The notes: a model not told the origin generated them from the sequence alone. A stretch of DNA of 64,000 bases from Artemisia argyi (GCA_030686995.1 CM060708.1:261024044-261088043); one strand, 5' to 3'. Counted from the first letter of the stretch, positions 12,085-23,509 are shown. Translations and numbers: made by a program.

Positions 12085-12735
12085 TTATTTTTTTTCTATG
12101 TTCCGTTTTTCTTTTCATGTTCAAATTTGCATATAATGTTGTTTAAACTTTAAATTGTTCTACTTTTAAGGCTATTTTCTTATCTTAAATAGAGCACAAC
12201 TTTTGAATCACATCCATAGGATGTACAGCCATAACACCTTTGATGTTTTCATATACTCCGTATATATCCATGAACTAATACTACCACTAGCCATGAATGC
12301 GAAATTAGACCAGATTAGGCAAACCCGAAAACTGATACTGTATAACCCATGACAAGGAATGGTAAAATCAGTTCTAACACTATATTCATATTGTGTAGTC
12401 AAATAATCGCCTGTTCATTATATAATGAATACACTTGCCAACCCCAGAAAATCAAAGCATTGAAAAAGAAAGTTTAAATGTTGCAGTTTCAAGAATAATC
12501 AGATAATAAAAGTATACCTACTTCAAAGCTTAACCAACGCAAACAGAATGTCATAATCTAAACCTTTTTTTCACCTGAATACTTTCATAAAATATGCAGC
12601 AAAATTGACCAACACAATCGGTTTATAAGTAAACAACAATGTTACACCAGAACCACTTATCGTTAAACCTATCTACTTATAAGAAAAATGGATTTGAGAT
12701 ATAATTTTGGTAGTGGCACTTCCGATTCTCAAAGC

Positions 12736-14000
12736 TCATGTGAAGATGCTACTTACAGAGCTATCATTGTGAACACGCCAAATGGTCTCACCCAAAAGAT
12801 TTGCTACCGAAAGAAAAGTCAGCTGTGGGAAGTAATGTTGTTCTTTTAAAGGAATTGTGTTAGTAACAATCACTTCATGGAAAAGACCGTTTGACAACCT
12901 CTCAATTGCAGGGGGACTGTAAAATAAGCTCTTTTTTCCAAGTGTCGGCCATTAAAATCAATGATAAGCATGTGATCTACCAGAATACATCATGTAGTAA
13001 AGCATGGTTCCTAAAAAATAATACCCAATATGTTAATGTTACAAATTTATACCGATCAATGTAGAGCCATAATGCAAACACAAACAATTAGAAAACAGTT
13101 AAGAGTATAATATATTTTGTTGTTGCCAAGATAGCCTTTGGGGGTATGTTAAAGAGATTAGGACAGAGCAAAATTATTGGTACTTTAACTACTTGAGGTG
13201 GCTAAAAGAGCTTGAACGGTTATGATTAAAGCAAAGATTATTATGCATTTCTTAACCTCTTAAACAGAGGCCTTAGAGCATATGTTTAGCACAAATAATC
13301 GGTGTAAAAGAATGGTTATACAAAAAGTTGGAAATGATGTATCATGCTTTTATAAAGTTGGTTCATGATTATTACGACTCACAAGCAGTGTCGATCATAT
13401 TGTCTACCATCACCATTCAGATTCATTACCTGAAAGTACATGTAGTCATGTAGAGTGTTTGGAAATGAGGACAAAAAGCGGTTGACAACTTGACATACAA
13501 TTCGATACAGACCATATAGTTTAAGAGACTACCTCGGCTACATTGTGTCCATGACGCCTTTTGTCAACAAATGCCAAAGAGGCATCAGATAACTTTTTGG
13601 AGCAAATTGACTTGCTGGCAAGAATAACAGGAATAACTACCTGACAGTAGACGCGGAATATCAAAGTAACCCATTGACTGCCCAGAAAGAAGATCACAAG
13701 CAAGGAACACAATCTGCGCCTGCTGCTGTAATGAGGTTTGCTGTAAGCTTGGCAGCAATATTCATGCCCTTGGGTCTGAACCAGTCAATTATATATTAGC
13801 ATAACACACATAATGGATCTTCTTCGGTGACGGTCTTCGACAAGCATCAATTGTTATTAAAAGCTCCATGATATTCTCATTTGCGGGGGGACCAGTGGGT
13901 TGCACCAGGTACACATCACAACCTCTTGCAGCTGTGCATAAACCCGCAAACCGATTAATCTGAATCCTTCCAAGATCAAGACCCACCAAACTCCTAAAAA
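12736..14000 (-). pseudogene. Ribose-phosphate pyrophosphokinase (PRPP synthetase) fragment, copy A
   Basis: PRPP synthetase makes PRPP from ribose 5-phosphate and ATP. Four exon remnants run right to left on the minus strand. The first, about 13800-13990 (RGCDVYLVQPTGPPANENIM, then DACRR), lost part of the preceding DGEIYVQLQES region. The second, 13641-13780 (AAKLTANLITAAGAD), has frameshifts before ACDLLSGQSMGYFD. The third, 13533-13622 (KKLSDASLAFVDKRRHGHNV), lacks about 25 residues after LASK. The last, 12736-12916, has IERLSNGLFHEVIVTNTIPL and WRVHND and ends at a normal TGA. The exon with the PRPP-binding VDDMIDTAGT loop is missing. Introns are present, so this is a duplicated gene and not a retrocopy. 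It is clearly dead. Confidence 0.9.
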
Positions 14001-14355
14001 GCATTATGAAGTTATAAATTGAAAATCTGATAAGCTTATTTAACGGGCTTATGAGCTTATTGAAAATCCGATAAGCGCGTTATAATGGCTTAAAAGCAAA
14101 TCAACCTTGAGCTTATGAACCTCAAGTGGATAAGCTCATAAGCCATTACAAATGAGCTTATAAATTTAGCAAAATTTTCAATAAGCTAATAAGGCCATCA
14201 CATAAACAATATCCAAAGTATCATAACATTTTCTTTAATTTAAAAAACTATAACATGTAATCAATTTGATAAAACAATAATAAGACTGCTATTTCATCAG
14301 TTTGAAGGCCTAATTCAAATAAATAAGCTTAAAAAGTATGAAAACGATTGGAAAA

Positions 14356-14405
14356 AAAATTTGGACCATTTCTCGATTTGTGCGTGTCATCCTTGCGCAG
14401 GGGCC

Positions 14406-14437
<32 letters not shown>

Positions 14438-14457
14438 TCGGATGTCCCCGAAGGGAC
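14356..14457 (-). ncRNA. U6 spliceosomal snRNA (copy A)
   Basis: The complement of 14457-14356 reads GTCCCTTCGGGGACATCCGA at its 5' end, contains the ACAGAGA box and AGC triad (ACAGAGAAGATTAGCATGGC), and ends GGTCCAAATTTT, which is plant U6 without a visible change. A T8 run ends transcription. U6 forms the catalytic core of the spliceosome with U2. Copy C is identical over the whole RNA. With an intact promoter 23 nt away this should be an active gene. Confidence 0.97.
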
Positions 14458-14479
14458 GAACATAGCCGTTTAGAGGTGA

Positions 14480-14522
14480 TATATAAACTAGTGATAACTT
14501 CCTCCTCTGGTCGATGTGGGAT
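14480..14522 (-). promoter_or_regulatory. U6 Pol III promoter: USE and TATA (copy A)
   Basis: On the minus strand, ATCCCACATCG (14522-14512) is a perfect upstream sequence element. A 24-nt gap leads to TTTATATA (14487-14480), 23 nt before the U6 start. The short gap is what marks plant snRNA promoters for Pol III, as against about 33-34 nt for Pol II. Confidence 0.95.
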
Positions 14523-15452
14523 AGGTGATTTGACACTATTTGGTTAATATTTTACAAGTACAGTGATCTTGACTTTTATTTTTAGTGTGTATTAGTAACT
14601 GTTTTTTATTAGATGTATATACAAACATGTTTTCACATAAAAACATGCTACTCGTACTAGTTATATACACGGTGAATGCACATGGCTTTGACATGAATCT
14701 TACTTTACTTATTTTAGTTGCTTTGTAGACGGTTAATTTCAAAAATAGACCGGTCGCTCTAATGCATATCACTTTTTAGATCATAAATTTTCAAAAGTCC
14801 AAAATAGATTGGACGACATGGCAACTTGTACAACTCAACCACAAGCCAACAAGTGTCCACTTATGGTACTTAAATTAATCTTTATTTGATTGATTAAGGA
14901 CACGTGTCAAACATAAACACGAGTTGCCTAAAACATGAGTCGCCCTCGATCTGTTTTGTACTTTTGAAAATACAAGGGTTATAACGACTAATCTATTTGG
15001 TGAATTTTCCTTTTATAGATTTATGAGCATTTATAATTAGCTAATTATGGAATAATCTCAACTTTAAACAACAAGCCGTTTGGGAAAATCAAAGCTCTGT
15101 TTTGAGAAAATCAAAGATCTCGTCATCTCGCTTTAGACCTCTTAAGATCTTAAGACAATTCCTGCTCATAGTTAATATGCTCCTCGTACAACACATACAT
15201 TCATTACGTCAAATAGACTAAATCATACATGTTGACACGTAAATTCTTGTAAAATTGACGAATCCCTCAATGTGTAAGTTAAATAATGTTATGTGTGTAA
15301 TAGATTTAAGTCGATTAACATCACTACATTGAAATGCAAAAGAAAATCAAACTACATTCTTAGTTCAATAATTTTAGTATTATCTATTGTAAAAAGGAGT
15401 AATATCCTAACATTTAGGATACATAGATACTTTTGAGTTTGTTATATGACAA

Positions 15453-15564
15453 AAATGTAAGAACTTGTAAGAATTGTCATGTACCAATTATCTACGATGT
15501 TATTTGATTTCTCTATAACATCAAAGATACAAGACACCCAAGAATATAATACTAACCTCAACTT
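15453..15564 (-). ncRNA. Candidate unidentified Pol III small RNA (copy B)
   Basis: Same layout as copy A: start AAGUUGAGG at 15564, TTTTT at 15455-15451, about 112 nt. Inner hairpin GAUGUUAU / AUAACAUC is 8 of 8 pairs. The outer helix keeps 8 of 10 pairs with two wobbles, and its last pair is U-A. Upstream, ATCCCACATGG (15629-15619) is 24 nt from a TATA box weakened to TTTTTATA (15594-15587). Confidence 0.3.
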
Positions 15565-15749
15565 GTGTAGGTAATTCACACCGAGGTATAAAAATAAGCA
15601 TCATTTTCTTTGTCTACTCCATGTGGGATTCCACATACAAAAACAAGTTCAGCCTATAAGCACTTGAGGAGCGGAAACTATGTGTCATCACATAGATTAC
15701 TAATTTATTTGCCGTTGTGTTTCATCCAAGCTCCAAATTGTAAGAACTA

Positions 15750-16701
15750 TCTATACTATCTATAAAGCAAAAATGGTCAAAAGGTGAATGTGAAAAGTCA
15801 AGAAAGTGAAAAATGAAATGTTGAAAAACGTATATAAGAAAATATTGAAATGCATTTAATACTTTTATTAAAATACCCCATTACTTAAAAGTACAATGAT
15901 TTATTCATATTGTACAACCAATTAAAACAATTAATACAAATCACAAACCGGGTTGACCCGGGACGCTTCAAACCCGACGGGTTGAACCGGTTTAATTTGA
16001 CCCGTTTTCGACCTAACCTAGCATGTTGACCCGGTTTAACTCGACCAAATTTTCGACCGGAACAGTTCAACCGGTTGAACCACCCGGGTCGAACCGGGTT
16101 TCAAAACATTACTTTTAATTCCCAAATATTCAAACTTTTATTATTTTTCATTTATAACCAATTAAAACAATTAATACAAATCACAAACCGGGTTGACCCG
16201 GGACGCTTCAAACCCGACGGGTTGAATTGGTTTAATTTGACCCGTTTTCGACCTAACCTAGCATGTTGACCCGGTTTAAATCGACTAAATTTTCGACCAG
16301 AACGGTTCAACCGGTTGAACCACCCGGGTCGAACCGGGTTTCAAAACATTATTTTTAATTCCCAAATCTTCAAAATTTTATTACTTTTCATTTATAACCA
16401 ATTAATACAAATCACAAACCAGGTTGACCCGGGACGCTTCAAACTCGCCGGGTTGAACCGGTTTAATTTGACCCATTTTCGACCCAACCTAGCAAGTTGA
16501 CCCGGTTTAAATCGACCAATTTTTCGACCGGAACGGTTTAACCGATTGAACCACCCGGGTGGAACCGGGTTTCAAAACATTATGTTTAATTCCCAAATCT
16601 TCAAACTTTTATTATTTTTCATTTACAACCTATAAATTTCTTTTATCAATAAATTATCTGTTGCTATAAAATCCCGTTGCTTTGCACGGGTACTCGTCTA
16701 G
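15750..16701 (+). mobile_element. Non-autonomous Helitron (952 bp), exact ends
   Basis: It starts TCTATACTATCTATAAAG and ends with hairpin CCCGT-TGCTTTGC-ACGGG followed by TACTCGTCTAG. It sits between A and T: removing it leaves AAGAACTATTGTAATAATAT, exactly the sequence of copies A and C at 10561 and 22767. A 5' TC, a 3' CTAG after a hairpin, A|T insertion and no target duplication are the Helitron hallmarks. No Rep/helicase is present. The interior consists largely of three 240-bp tandem repeats. Confidence 0.95.
15904..16630. repeat. Three tandem repeats of about 240 bp inside the Helitron
   Basis: Units start near 15904, 16144 and 16384 (the last slightly shorter). Each is rich in GGGTTGACCCGG / CCGGTTTAA / CCACCCGGGTCGAACCGGG motifs, which are themselves partly palindromic. 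Tandem arrays inside Helitrons are known. Short ORFs across them are products of the repeat. Confidence 0.95.
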
Positions 16702-16741
16702 TTGTAATAATATGAAAATGTGGTACTAGACTAGTAGACTT

Positions 16742-18515
16742 TAGGGAAAATTGTCTAAAAATACATTCAACTTATCAACTTTTACTATTGTATGCTATGA
16801 ATTTTGTTTTTTCCTATTGTATACACGAACTTTCTTAATCTTCCTATTGTATACACGAACTTTCTTAATATTCCTATTGTATACATGAATCTGACGTGAC
16901 ATGGAGTTAATTACATAAATTTACATGAATCGTCCCTGTGGCTCAAAACAATTATACCATTCGTCCTTGAAACAATTACATAAAAGGTCCTTGTAGCTCA
17001 AGAGTTAAAATATTTGCATCGTTAGTCCTCATTGTGTTAAAATATTTGCATCGTTAGTTCTCATTGACTATTGAGTTAAAATATTTGCATCGTTAGTCCT
17101 CATTTAGTTAAAATATTTGCATCGTCATTGAGTTAAAATATATGCATCGTTAGTCCTCAATGACTATTAAGTTAAAATATTTGTATCGTTAGTCCTCATT
17201 GAGTTAAACTATTTGCATTGTTAGTCCTCATTGACTATTAATACGTTTTTATCTATTTTCGTTCATTTTTCTTACGTTTTCGTCCGTTTTTCTCCTGTTT
17301 TCATAGGTTTTTATCATTCGTCCGTTTTTATACGTTTTCATTCATTTTTCTCATGTTTTTATCCGTGTTCATACACTTTTATTCGTTTTCGTCGATTATT
17401 TTATGTTTTCATATATTTTTATATGTTTTTTATCCGTTTTTATCCATATATATATATATATATATATGAAAACTGATTAAAATATATGAAAATAAATAAA
17501 AAAGTATGAAAACTTGACATTTGATAAAAATGTTTATGTATCGATTTTAAATCATGATTTTGACCCCTTTCTGGTCTGAATCATCAAAAGTGTAAAACAC
17601 GAAAGTTGTCCGGAATAATGTTTTACATCTAGACGAAAACAAATAAAAAACATAAGAGTAGTGAATGAGGACTAACGATGCAAATTTTTAACTCAATGAG
17701 GACTAACGATGCAAATATTTTAGGGACTAACGATCATTTGTAACGCTAATCCTTTAACAAAGGCAACATTAGTCCATTTACCATCGCCACCACCCACCAC
17801 AACCGACCACCACCACCGCCACCACCACCCACTGCCACCACCACCGCCACCCACCGCCCACCACCTCCACCTACCACCGCCCACCACCTCCACCCACCAC
17901 CCACTGCCACCTACCAACACCCACCGCCACCACCACCCACCGTCAGTGATGGTGGTGGCGATGGGTGGTGGTGGCGGTAGTGGGTGGTGGCGGTGGGTGT
18001 TGATAGGTGGTGATGGGTGGTGGTGGGTGGTGGTGGCGGTAGGTGGTGGGTGTGGGTGGTGGGTGGCGGAGGTGGAGGTGGGTGGTGGTAGCGGTAGGTA
18101 GTGGTGGCGGTGGTGGGTGGAGGTGGTGGGTGGTGGCGGTGGGTGTTGGTAGGTGGCGGTGGTGGGCGGTGGTGGGTGGCGGTAGTGGGCGATGGTGGGT
18201 GGCAGTGGTGGTTTGGTAGGTGGTGGTGGCGGTGGGTATTGGTAGTTGGCGGTGGTAGGCAGTGGTGGTGGTGGTGGTGGGTGGCGGTAGTGGGCGGCGG
18301 TGGTGGTGGTAGGTGGCGGTAGTGGTGGCGGTGAGGACTAACGATGCAAATATTTTAACTCAATGAGGACTAACGATGCAAATATTTTAACTCTTGAGCT
18401 ACAGGGACCTTTTATGTAATTGTTTCAAGGACGAATGATGTAATTGTTTTGAGCCACAGGGACGATTCATGTAAATTTATGTAATTAACTCCATGCCACG
18501 TCAGATTCATGTATA
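16742..18515. mobile_element. Palindromic (foldback) element inserted in copy B
   Basis: Absent from copies A and C. Inverted arms of about 150 bp: GTATACATGAATCTGACGTG on the left and its complement at about 18483-18512, continuing through GTAATTAACTCCATG and GATGCAAATATTTTAACTC motifs. Inside are tandem TTAGTCCTCATTGAGTTAAA units, ACGTTTTCATCCGTTTTTC units, a (TA)n run, and a CCACCACC / GGTGGTGG hairpin. It shares a segment of about 100 bp (GACCCCTTTCTGGT ... GAAAGTTGTCCG) with the element at 33940-35751, so the two are relatives. The left end beyond the arm (16742-16880) has no partner; the right end seems clipped. Confidence 0.75.
17779..18332. repeat. CCACCG / GGTGGC minisatellite in inverted orientation
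   Basis: About 160 bp of CCACCACCGCCACC-type repeats is followed at about 17945 by about 390 bp of GGTGGTGGCGGT-type repeats, so the DNA could form a very long GC-rich hairpin inside AT-rich surroundings. Gly/Trp-rich open frames here are artefacts of the repeat. Confidence 0.95.
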
Positions 18516-19197
18516 CATATTATACTTTTATGCTCTTTAAAGTTTAAATACATTTCACTAAGTCACCATAATAAATGATACAAAATTCAAAGAATTGTGT
18601 ACAACACACCTTTCGAGTCTATTGAATTACTTATATTCTATCCATGAAATCATATTACAAATATCCTTGATTGTTTGCCAACCCCTGTACAAATTAAACA
18701 CATTCTTTTTTTAAGTCGGTTGTTGAATAAGAAGCTCAAATGTTGCAATGTCAAGAGTTAAAAATAAAGGTGTACTCACTTCAGAGCATTACCAATGCAA
18801 ACAAAATTTAAGCATTTATTTTTATAGTTAAATGCAAAACTGCATAAGCCTTTTTTAAAAATAAGCAGCAAAAATGACCAACGTAATTAGTTTAGAAGTA
18901 AACAATAATGTTACACATGAACCACTTATCGAGCAATTGTCAAACCTATCTACTTAAAAGAAAATTGAATTTCAGCTATAATTTTAGTAGTGGCTCCAAT
19001 TCTCAAAGCTCATGCCAAATGGTCTCACTCAAAAGGGTCAGCTGCGGGAAGTAACGTTGTTCCTTGAAAGAGATTATGATCCTTTCATATTGGATTAGAG
19101 TCTTGGATATCAATGTTGCTCTGTTTACATTAACTTAATTCATGTTGTTTTAATCTAAACGATACTTAATTCATTTGTTAAGGCTAATGAAATAAGA

Positions 19198-19279
19198 GTC
19201 AATATGTCCGAGTTGTTAAGGAGACAGACTTGAAATCTGTTGGGCTCCGCCCGCGCAGGTTCGAACCCTGCTGTTGACG
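19198..19279 (+). pseudogene. tRNA-Ser(UGA), copy B, probable pseudogene
   Basis: 82 nt like copy A, with the anticodon stem ACAGA/TCTGT fully paired, but the D-loop reads GAGTTGTTAAG in place of GAGTGGTTAAG. It has lost one of the two invariant D-loop guanines that contact the T-loop and form part of box A of the promoter. Variable arm GGGCTCCGCCC and T-arm are sound. It is likely poorly transcribed or unstable. Confidence 0.75.
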
Positions 19280-19581
19280 TTATTTTTTTTCTATGTTTCG
19301 TTTTTCTTTTCATGTTCAAATTTGCATATAATGTTGTTTAAACTTTAAATTGTTCTCCTTTTCAGCCTATTTTATTATCTTAAAGCATAAATGTAATCCA
19401 TAGGATGTATAGCCATAACACCTTTGATGTTTTGGCTTAAATAGAGCATTCAAAAATCATTCTGCCCTTCTGCAATTCTAATATAATCACAGATTCACAG
19501 AACGATACAAACAAGTTATTTCCAAAGTTTATTATTTTAGCACTACGGTCTTTTTAAGACAAAGAGATAGAACCATTTACC

Positions 19582-19786
19582 TTGATGGACACCTTGGTCT
19601 TAACTTTAGAGTCCAATAAATGGTGGTAACGCAAAGTTAATGAAGCTCAAAAGACACCATGTCGAACTGAAAAAGCACTTGGATAGCAAGATGAGTGCCA
19701 AGTTTCCCAGTCGACACCATCTCATCTAAAGTATCAGTTAAACACATTCCAATTGTTGACCTGTGGTACATCTTAAATGTAGGCAT
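19582..19786 (-). pseudogene. TFIIA gamma subunit fragment, two exons
   Basis: Exon 1 (19786-19658) encodes MPTFKMYHRSTIGMCLTDTL, then DEMVSTGKLG and LAIQVLFQFDM, with donor ATG|GTGTCT. A 40-bp gap follows, then an exon 2 trace at 19617-19582 (LDSKVKTKVSIK followed by a GTAAAT donor), which matches the next stretch of TFIIA-gamma. The gap is too short for a normal plant intron and has no clear acceptor, and later exons are missing, so this is a truncated copy. Upstream DNA to about 20110 is conserved with copy A (9061-9190) and may be the old leader. Confidence 0.85.
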
Positions 19787-20215
19787 TTGTCTTCTGGATG
19801 AAATGCGTGTTAATATCCAAAGATAAGATAAGTGTCTGTAATGAGCTACAAACCGAAAAAAAAATATCACACGCAGAAACCTTTTAGCCCGAATGCCTAC
19901 TATTTTATTTGAAAAAGTTTGTAAACTTTTTTTGACGAGGGAATGAAAATTAGGGTGATTACTTGGTATTCGTAAAATCCAGTGATGATTTGTCGTAAAT
20001 AGAGCATATTTTGCTATCGCATCAGGTGAGAATCTTTTAAGAAAGAGGATCCCGCTGAACAGAATATGCAACATTCTATCGCCTTGTGGAGCAGGTTCTG
20101 CTATTACCATTTCGGATTGACCGGGAGAGAAAACATTTGTGATTAATAAACATTATAAAGAACGCCATCTTTCAGGACTGAATGGTGTTCTTTCTGAGGC
20201 TAGTTTGAATAATAA

Positions 20216-20806
20216 TGGTGTTCTTGTGGTAAAACCATGTCTGACATGATTCCGAACGAGGTGTTTAGATCTGTACTTGAAGTGGAATCTATTATCTCTA
20301 AGATGAGAGAAGGAAGGTTGAGGTGGTTCGGTCATGTCAGGAGAAGATCACAAACTGCGCCAGTAAGGAGAGTAGAGACGCTTGTAGTCGACGGTCTGAG
20401 AAGGAGGAGTAGACCTAAACTTAGGTGGGAGGATAAACTTAAGCTTGACATGGAGGAGCTTCACTTGTCCGAGGACATGACCTCATATAGGAAGGCGTGG
20501 AGAGATCGGATTAGAATTTGTGGTTAGTTTTGGGCTAGGTTTGCTGTTGTTAGGGCTCTTAGCTTGTTACCCTTTAGGCTCTAGGAGCTTCGTTGTGCCT
20601 TCTGCTTGTTCTTTAGTTTTTCTTTTGCTTTGTCTTTTAGCTTTAGGCCCCTTTGCATGTTCATTTTGCTTGCCTTTTGCTTTGCCGTTGCTTTTGGCAC
20701 CTAGGATGCCTTTCTTTGGTCTTTGCTTTCTTTGGCCTTGGTCTTGCGTCCCTCCCCTCGCCCCCTTACAGGTTGGCATTTGTCTTTTCGGTTTTGCTCG
20801 GTTGGC

Positions 20807-20843
<37 letters not shown>

Positions 20844-21150
20844 TCTGTGTTGTTTTAGCTTTTGCTTTGTTTGCCTACTTGTTTGTTTGCTTTTTACTTG
20901 TTGCTTCGTTTTTACTTTTTTTGTTTCTTTCCCTTTGCATGCTTTTTTTTTCTTATATGCTTTCTTTTGTTTGGCCCATTTTTATCTGCTACTTTCTTTT
21001 GGTTCACCATTGCACACACCAGCCGGAGGTCTTTTTGGAAGCAGTCTCTTTACCTTCATGTTTATCCTGAGGTAGAGGTAGGATCTGTCTACATCTCACT
21101 TCCCTCATACCCCGCCCTGGCGGGATTGAGTATGTTGTTGTTGTCGTTGT
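20216..21150 (+). mobile_element. 5'-truncated RTE-type LINE, 3' end
   Basis: A short ORF from 20237 to 20527 has the C-terminal end typical of plant RTE reverse transcriptases (MREGRLRWFGHVRRR, RPKLRWEDKLKLDM, LSEDMTS). It is followed by a T/C-rich tail, the TACATCTCACTTCCCTCATA-type conserved 3' end, and a TTGTTGTTGTCGTTG terminus as in RTE elements. Copy A lacks it at about 9286-9293, which provides an empty site (GAATAATA ... ATTATTTATCATAG). There is no RT core or endonuclease. A T-run of about 32 lies at 20811-20842. Confidence 0.9.
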
Positions 21151-21497
21151 ATTATATTTATCATAGTCATGGCCAACTTGACTATGAGGCCTGCAAAGCA
21201 AAAATTTTGAGCCTCATATATTTTAAGAACCCAAAAATATAATTTTATATGTACATATTACAAATTACATGCTCGATAAAACATATAGCAAATAACATGT
21301 CTCGTAAGTTACAAATCACACATATTTATGCTTAAACTCTTGAAGGAAACCATTACGCAATTCATTCTTGCAAATTACAAACATTTTTCTAACCTCTTTA
21401 ATCTTAATTCGCTTGAAGATAGATTTTATTTTTTCTAAAGTTTTACATTTACTTTGTTTTAGTTGCTTTATAGATGCGGTAATTCCGAAGGTAGACC

Positions 21498-21562
21498 TAG
21501 GGGTGTAAACGAGCCGAGACAACTCGCGAGCTACTCGACTCGACTCGATTACACATTTACAC

Positions 21563-21661
<99 letters not shown>

Positions 21662-21793
21662 GGTGTAATCGAGCCGAGACAACTCGCGAACAACTCGAGA
21701 TCGACTCGAAAAATACTCGACTCGACTCGATTTTAAACGAGCCGGGCTCGAGCATGTCAATACTCGGCTCGACTCGGCTCGTTTACACCCCTA
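21498..21793. mobile_element. hAT MITE (296 bp) with internal (TA)n
   Basis: The ends TAGGGGTGTAAACGAGCCGA and, complemented, TAGGGGTGTAAACGAGCCGA are perfect inverted repeats. The 8-bp duplication GGTAGACC is exact (21490-21497, 21794-21801). Copies A and B lack the insert. The TA run at 21566-21658 splits the interior; subterminal ACTCGACTCGA motifs occur on both sides. Non-autonomous. Confidence 0.95.
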
Positions 21794-22484
21794 GGTAGAC
21801 CAGTCGCCCTAATGCATATCACTTTTTAGACCATAAGTCCAAAATAGACCGGGCGACATAACAACTTGTACAACGCAACCATTAGCCAAGAGTCCACTTA
21901 TGATACGTGAATTAATCTTTATTCGATTGATTAAAGATACGTGTCAAACGTAGACACGAGTTGCCTAAAAAATGCGTAGCCCTAGATCTGTTTTTTACTT
22001 TTGAAAATAAAAAGGGTATAAATTTATATACACTATGACGACTGATCTATTTTCGGAATTTTCCTTTTATAGAATTATGAGCATTTATGATTAGCTAGTT
22101 ATCGAATAATTTCAACCTTAAAACAACAAGCAGTTTGGGAAAATCAAAGATCTCGTCATCTTGCTTTAGACCTCTTAAGATCTTAAGACAATTCCTGCTC
22201 ATAGTTAATTTGCTCCTCGTACAACACATACATTCATTACGTCAAATAGACTAAATCATAGATGTTGACATGTGAATTCTTGTAAAATTGACGAATCCCT
22301 CAATGTGTAGGTTAAATAATGTTATGTGTGTAATAGATTTAGGTCGATTAACATCGCTGCATTGTCAAATGCAAAAGAAAATCAAACTACATTCTTAGTT
22401 CAATAATTTTAGTATTATCTATTATATAAAGGATTAATATCTGACATTTAGGATACATGGATACTTTTCAGTTTGTTAAATGAC

Positions 22485-22600
22485 AAAAAGGTAAGAACTT
22501 GTAAGAATTGTTAGGTACCAACTATCAAGGATGTTATTTGCTTGCTTTATAACATCAAAGATACAAGACACCCAACAATATAATACTAATCTCAACTTTT
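22485..22600 (-). ncRNA. Candidate unidentified Pol III small RNA (copy C)
   Basis: The best-preserved copy. USE-like ATCCCACATGG at 22665-22655, 24-nt gap, TTTATATA at 22630-22623, start about 22600 (AAAAGUUGAG), TTTTT at 22489-22485. The outer helix AUUGUUGGGU / ACCUAACAAU pairs fully with one G-U, and the inner hairpin GAUGUUAU / AUAACAUC pairs fully. No known family is recognised. Confidence 0.38.
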
Positions 22601-23509
22601 GTGTAGGTAGTTCACACCGAAGTATATAAATAAGCATCATTTTCTTTGTCTACTCCATGTGGGATTCCAAATAAAAAACAAGTTCAACCTACAAAGCACT
22701 TGAGCGGAAACTATGTTTCGTTACATAGGTTACTAATTTATTTACCGTTGTGTTTCATCCAAGCTCCAAATTGTAAGAACTATTGTAATAATATGAAAAT
22801 GCAGTACTAGACTAGTAGACTTTACATTTGTTCTTATACACATTATACTTTTATGCTCTTTAAATACATTTCACTAAGTCACCATAATAAATGATACACA
22901 ATTCCAAGAATTGTGTGTAACACACCTTTCGAGTCTATTGAATTACTTATATTCTATCCATGAAATCATATTGCAAGTATCGTTGAGTGTTTGCCAAACC
23001 CTATACAAATTAAACACATTCTTTTTTTAAGTCGGTTGTTGAATAAGAAGCTCAAATGTTGCAATGTCAAGAGTTAAAAATAAAGGTGTATTCACTTCAG
23101 AGCATTACCGATGCAAACAAAATTTAAGCATTTATTTTTACAGTTAAATGCAAAACTACATAAGCCTTTTTTTTTTTAAAATAAGCTGCAAAAATGACCA
23201 ACGCAATTAGTTTAGAAGTAAACAATAATGTTACACATGAACCACTTATCGAGCAATTGTCAAACCTATCTACTTAAAAGAAAATTGAATTTCAGCTATA
23301 ATTTTGGTAGTGGCTCCGATTCTCAAAAGGTTTGCTACCGATAGAACAGTCAGATGCGGGAAGTAACATTGTTCCTTCAAAGAAATTATGATCCTTTCAT
23401 ATTGGATTAGAGTCTTGGATATCAATGTTGCTTTATTAACAGTAACTTAATTCATGTTGTTTTATTCTAAACGATACATAATTCATTTATTAAGGATTAT
23501 GAAGCAAGA

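Larger units (their letters stand above)
8507..14590. repeat. Tandem segmental duplication, copy A
   Basis: Copy A holds all parts in order: TFIIA-gamma exon, common spacer from about 9300, candidate Pol III gene, tRNA-Ser, PRPP-synthetase fragment, U6. It aligns in collinear blocks to copy B (about 14690-20215) and copy C (about 21150-26310) at roughly 90 percent identity by eye. Examples: GACACGTGTCAAACGTAGACACGAGTTGCC at 9727 recurs at 14899 and 21947, and TTAAGTCG(C/G)TTGTTGAATAAGAAGCTC occurs near 10809, 18711 and 23028. Block limits are approximate. Confidence 0.9.
14690..20215. repeat. Tandem segmental duplication, copy B
   Basis: Copy B aligns to A from about 9575 but is broken up by a Helitron and a palindromic element, and lacks the PRPP-synthetase and U6 block (deleted between about 19384 and 19436). 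The TFIIA piece at 19.4-20.2 kb belongs by order to the start of copy C. Copies A and B are joined near 14590-14700 without a TFIIA piece. Confidence 0.85.

Noticed and set aside
15904..16630. 240-bp tandem repeats considered as a centromeric satellite
   Set aside because: Only three units, exactly bounded by Helitron ends.
17720..18322. Gly/Trp/Val-rich ORFs on both strands
   Set aside because: Products of the CCACC/GGTGG minisatellite; open by composition.
20520..21242. Overlapping plus-strand ORFs of 112-140 codons rich in Phe, Leu and Cys
   Set aside because: They are translations of the T/C-rich 3' region of the truncated LINE, including a 32-base T-run.
21463..21798. ORFs with long Ile-Tyr repeats on both strands
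   Set aside because: The (TA)n tract of a hAT MITE; open in several frames by composition.
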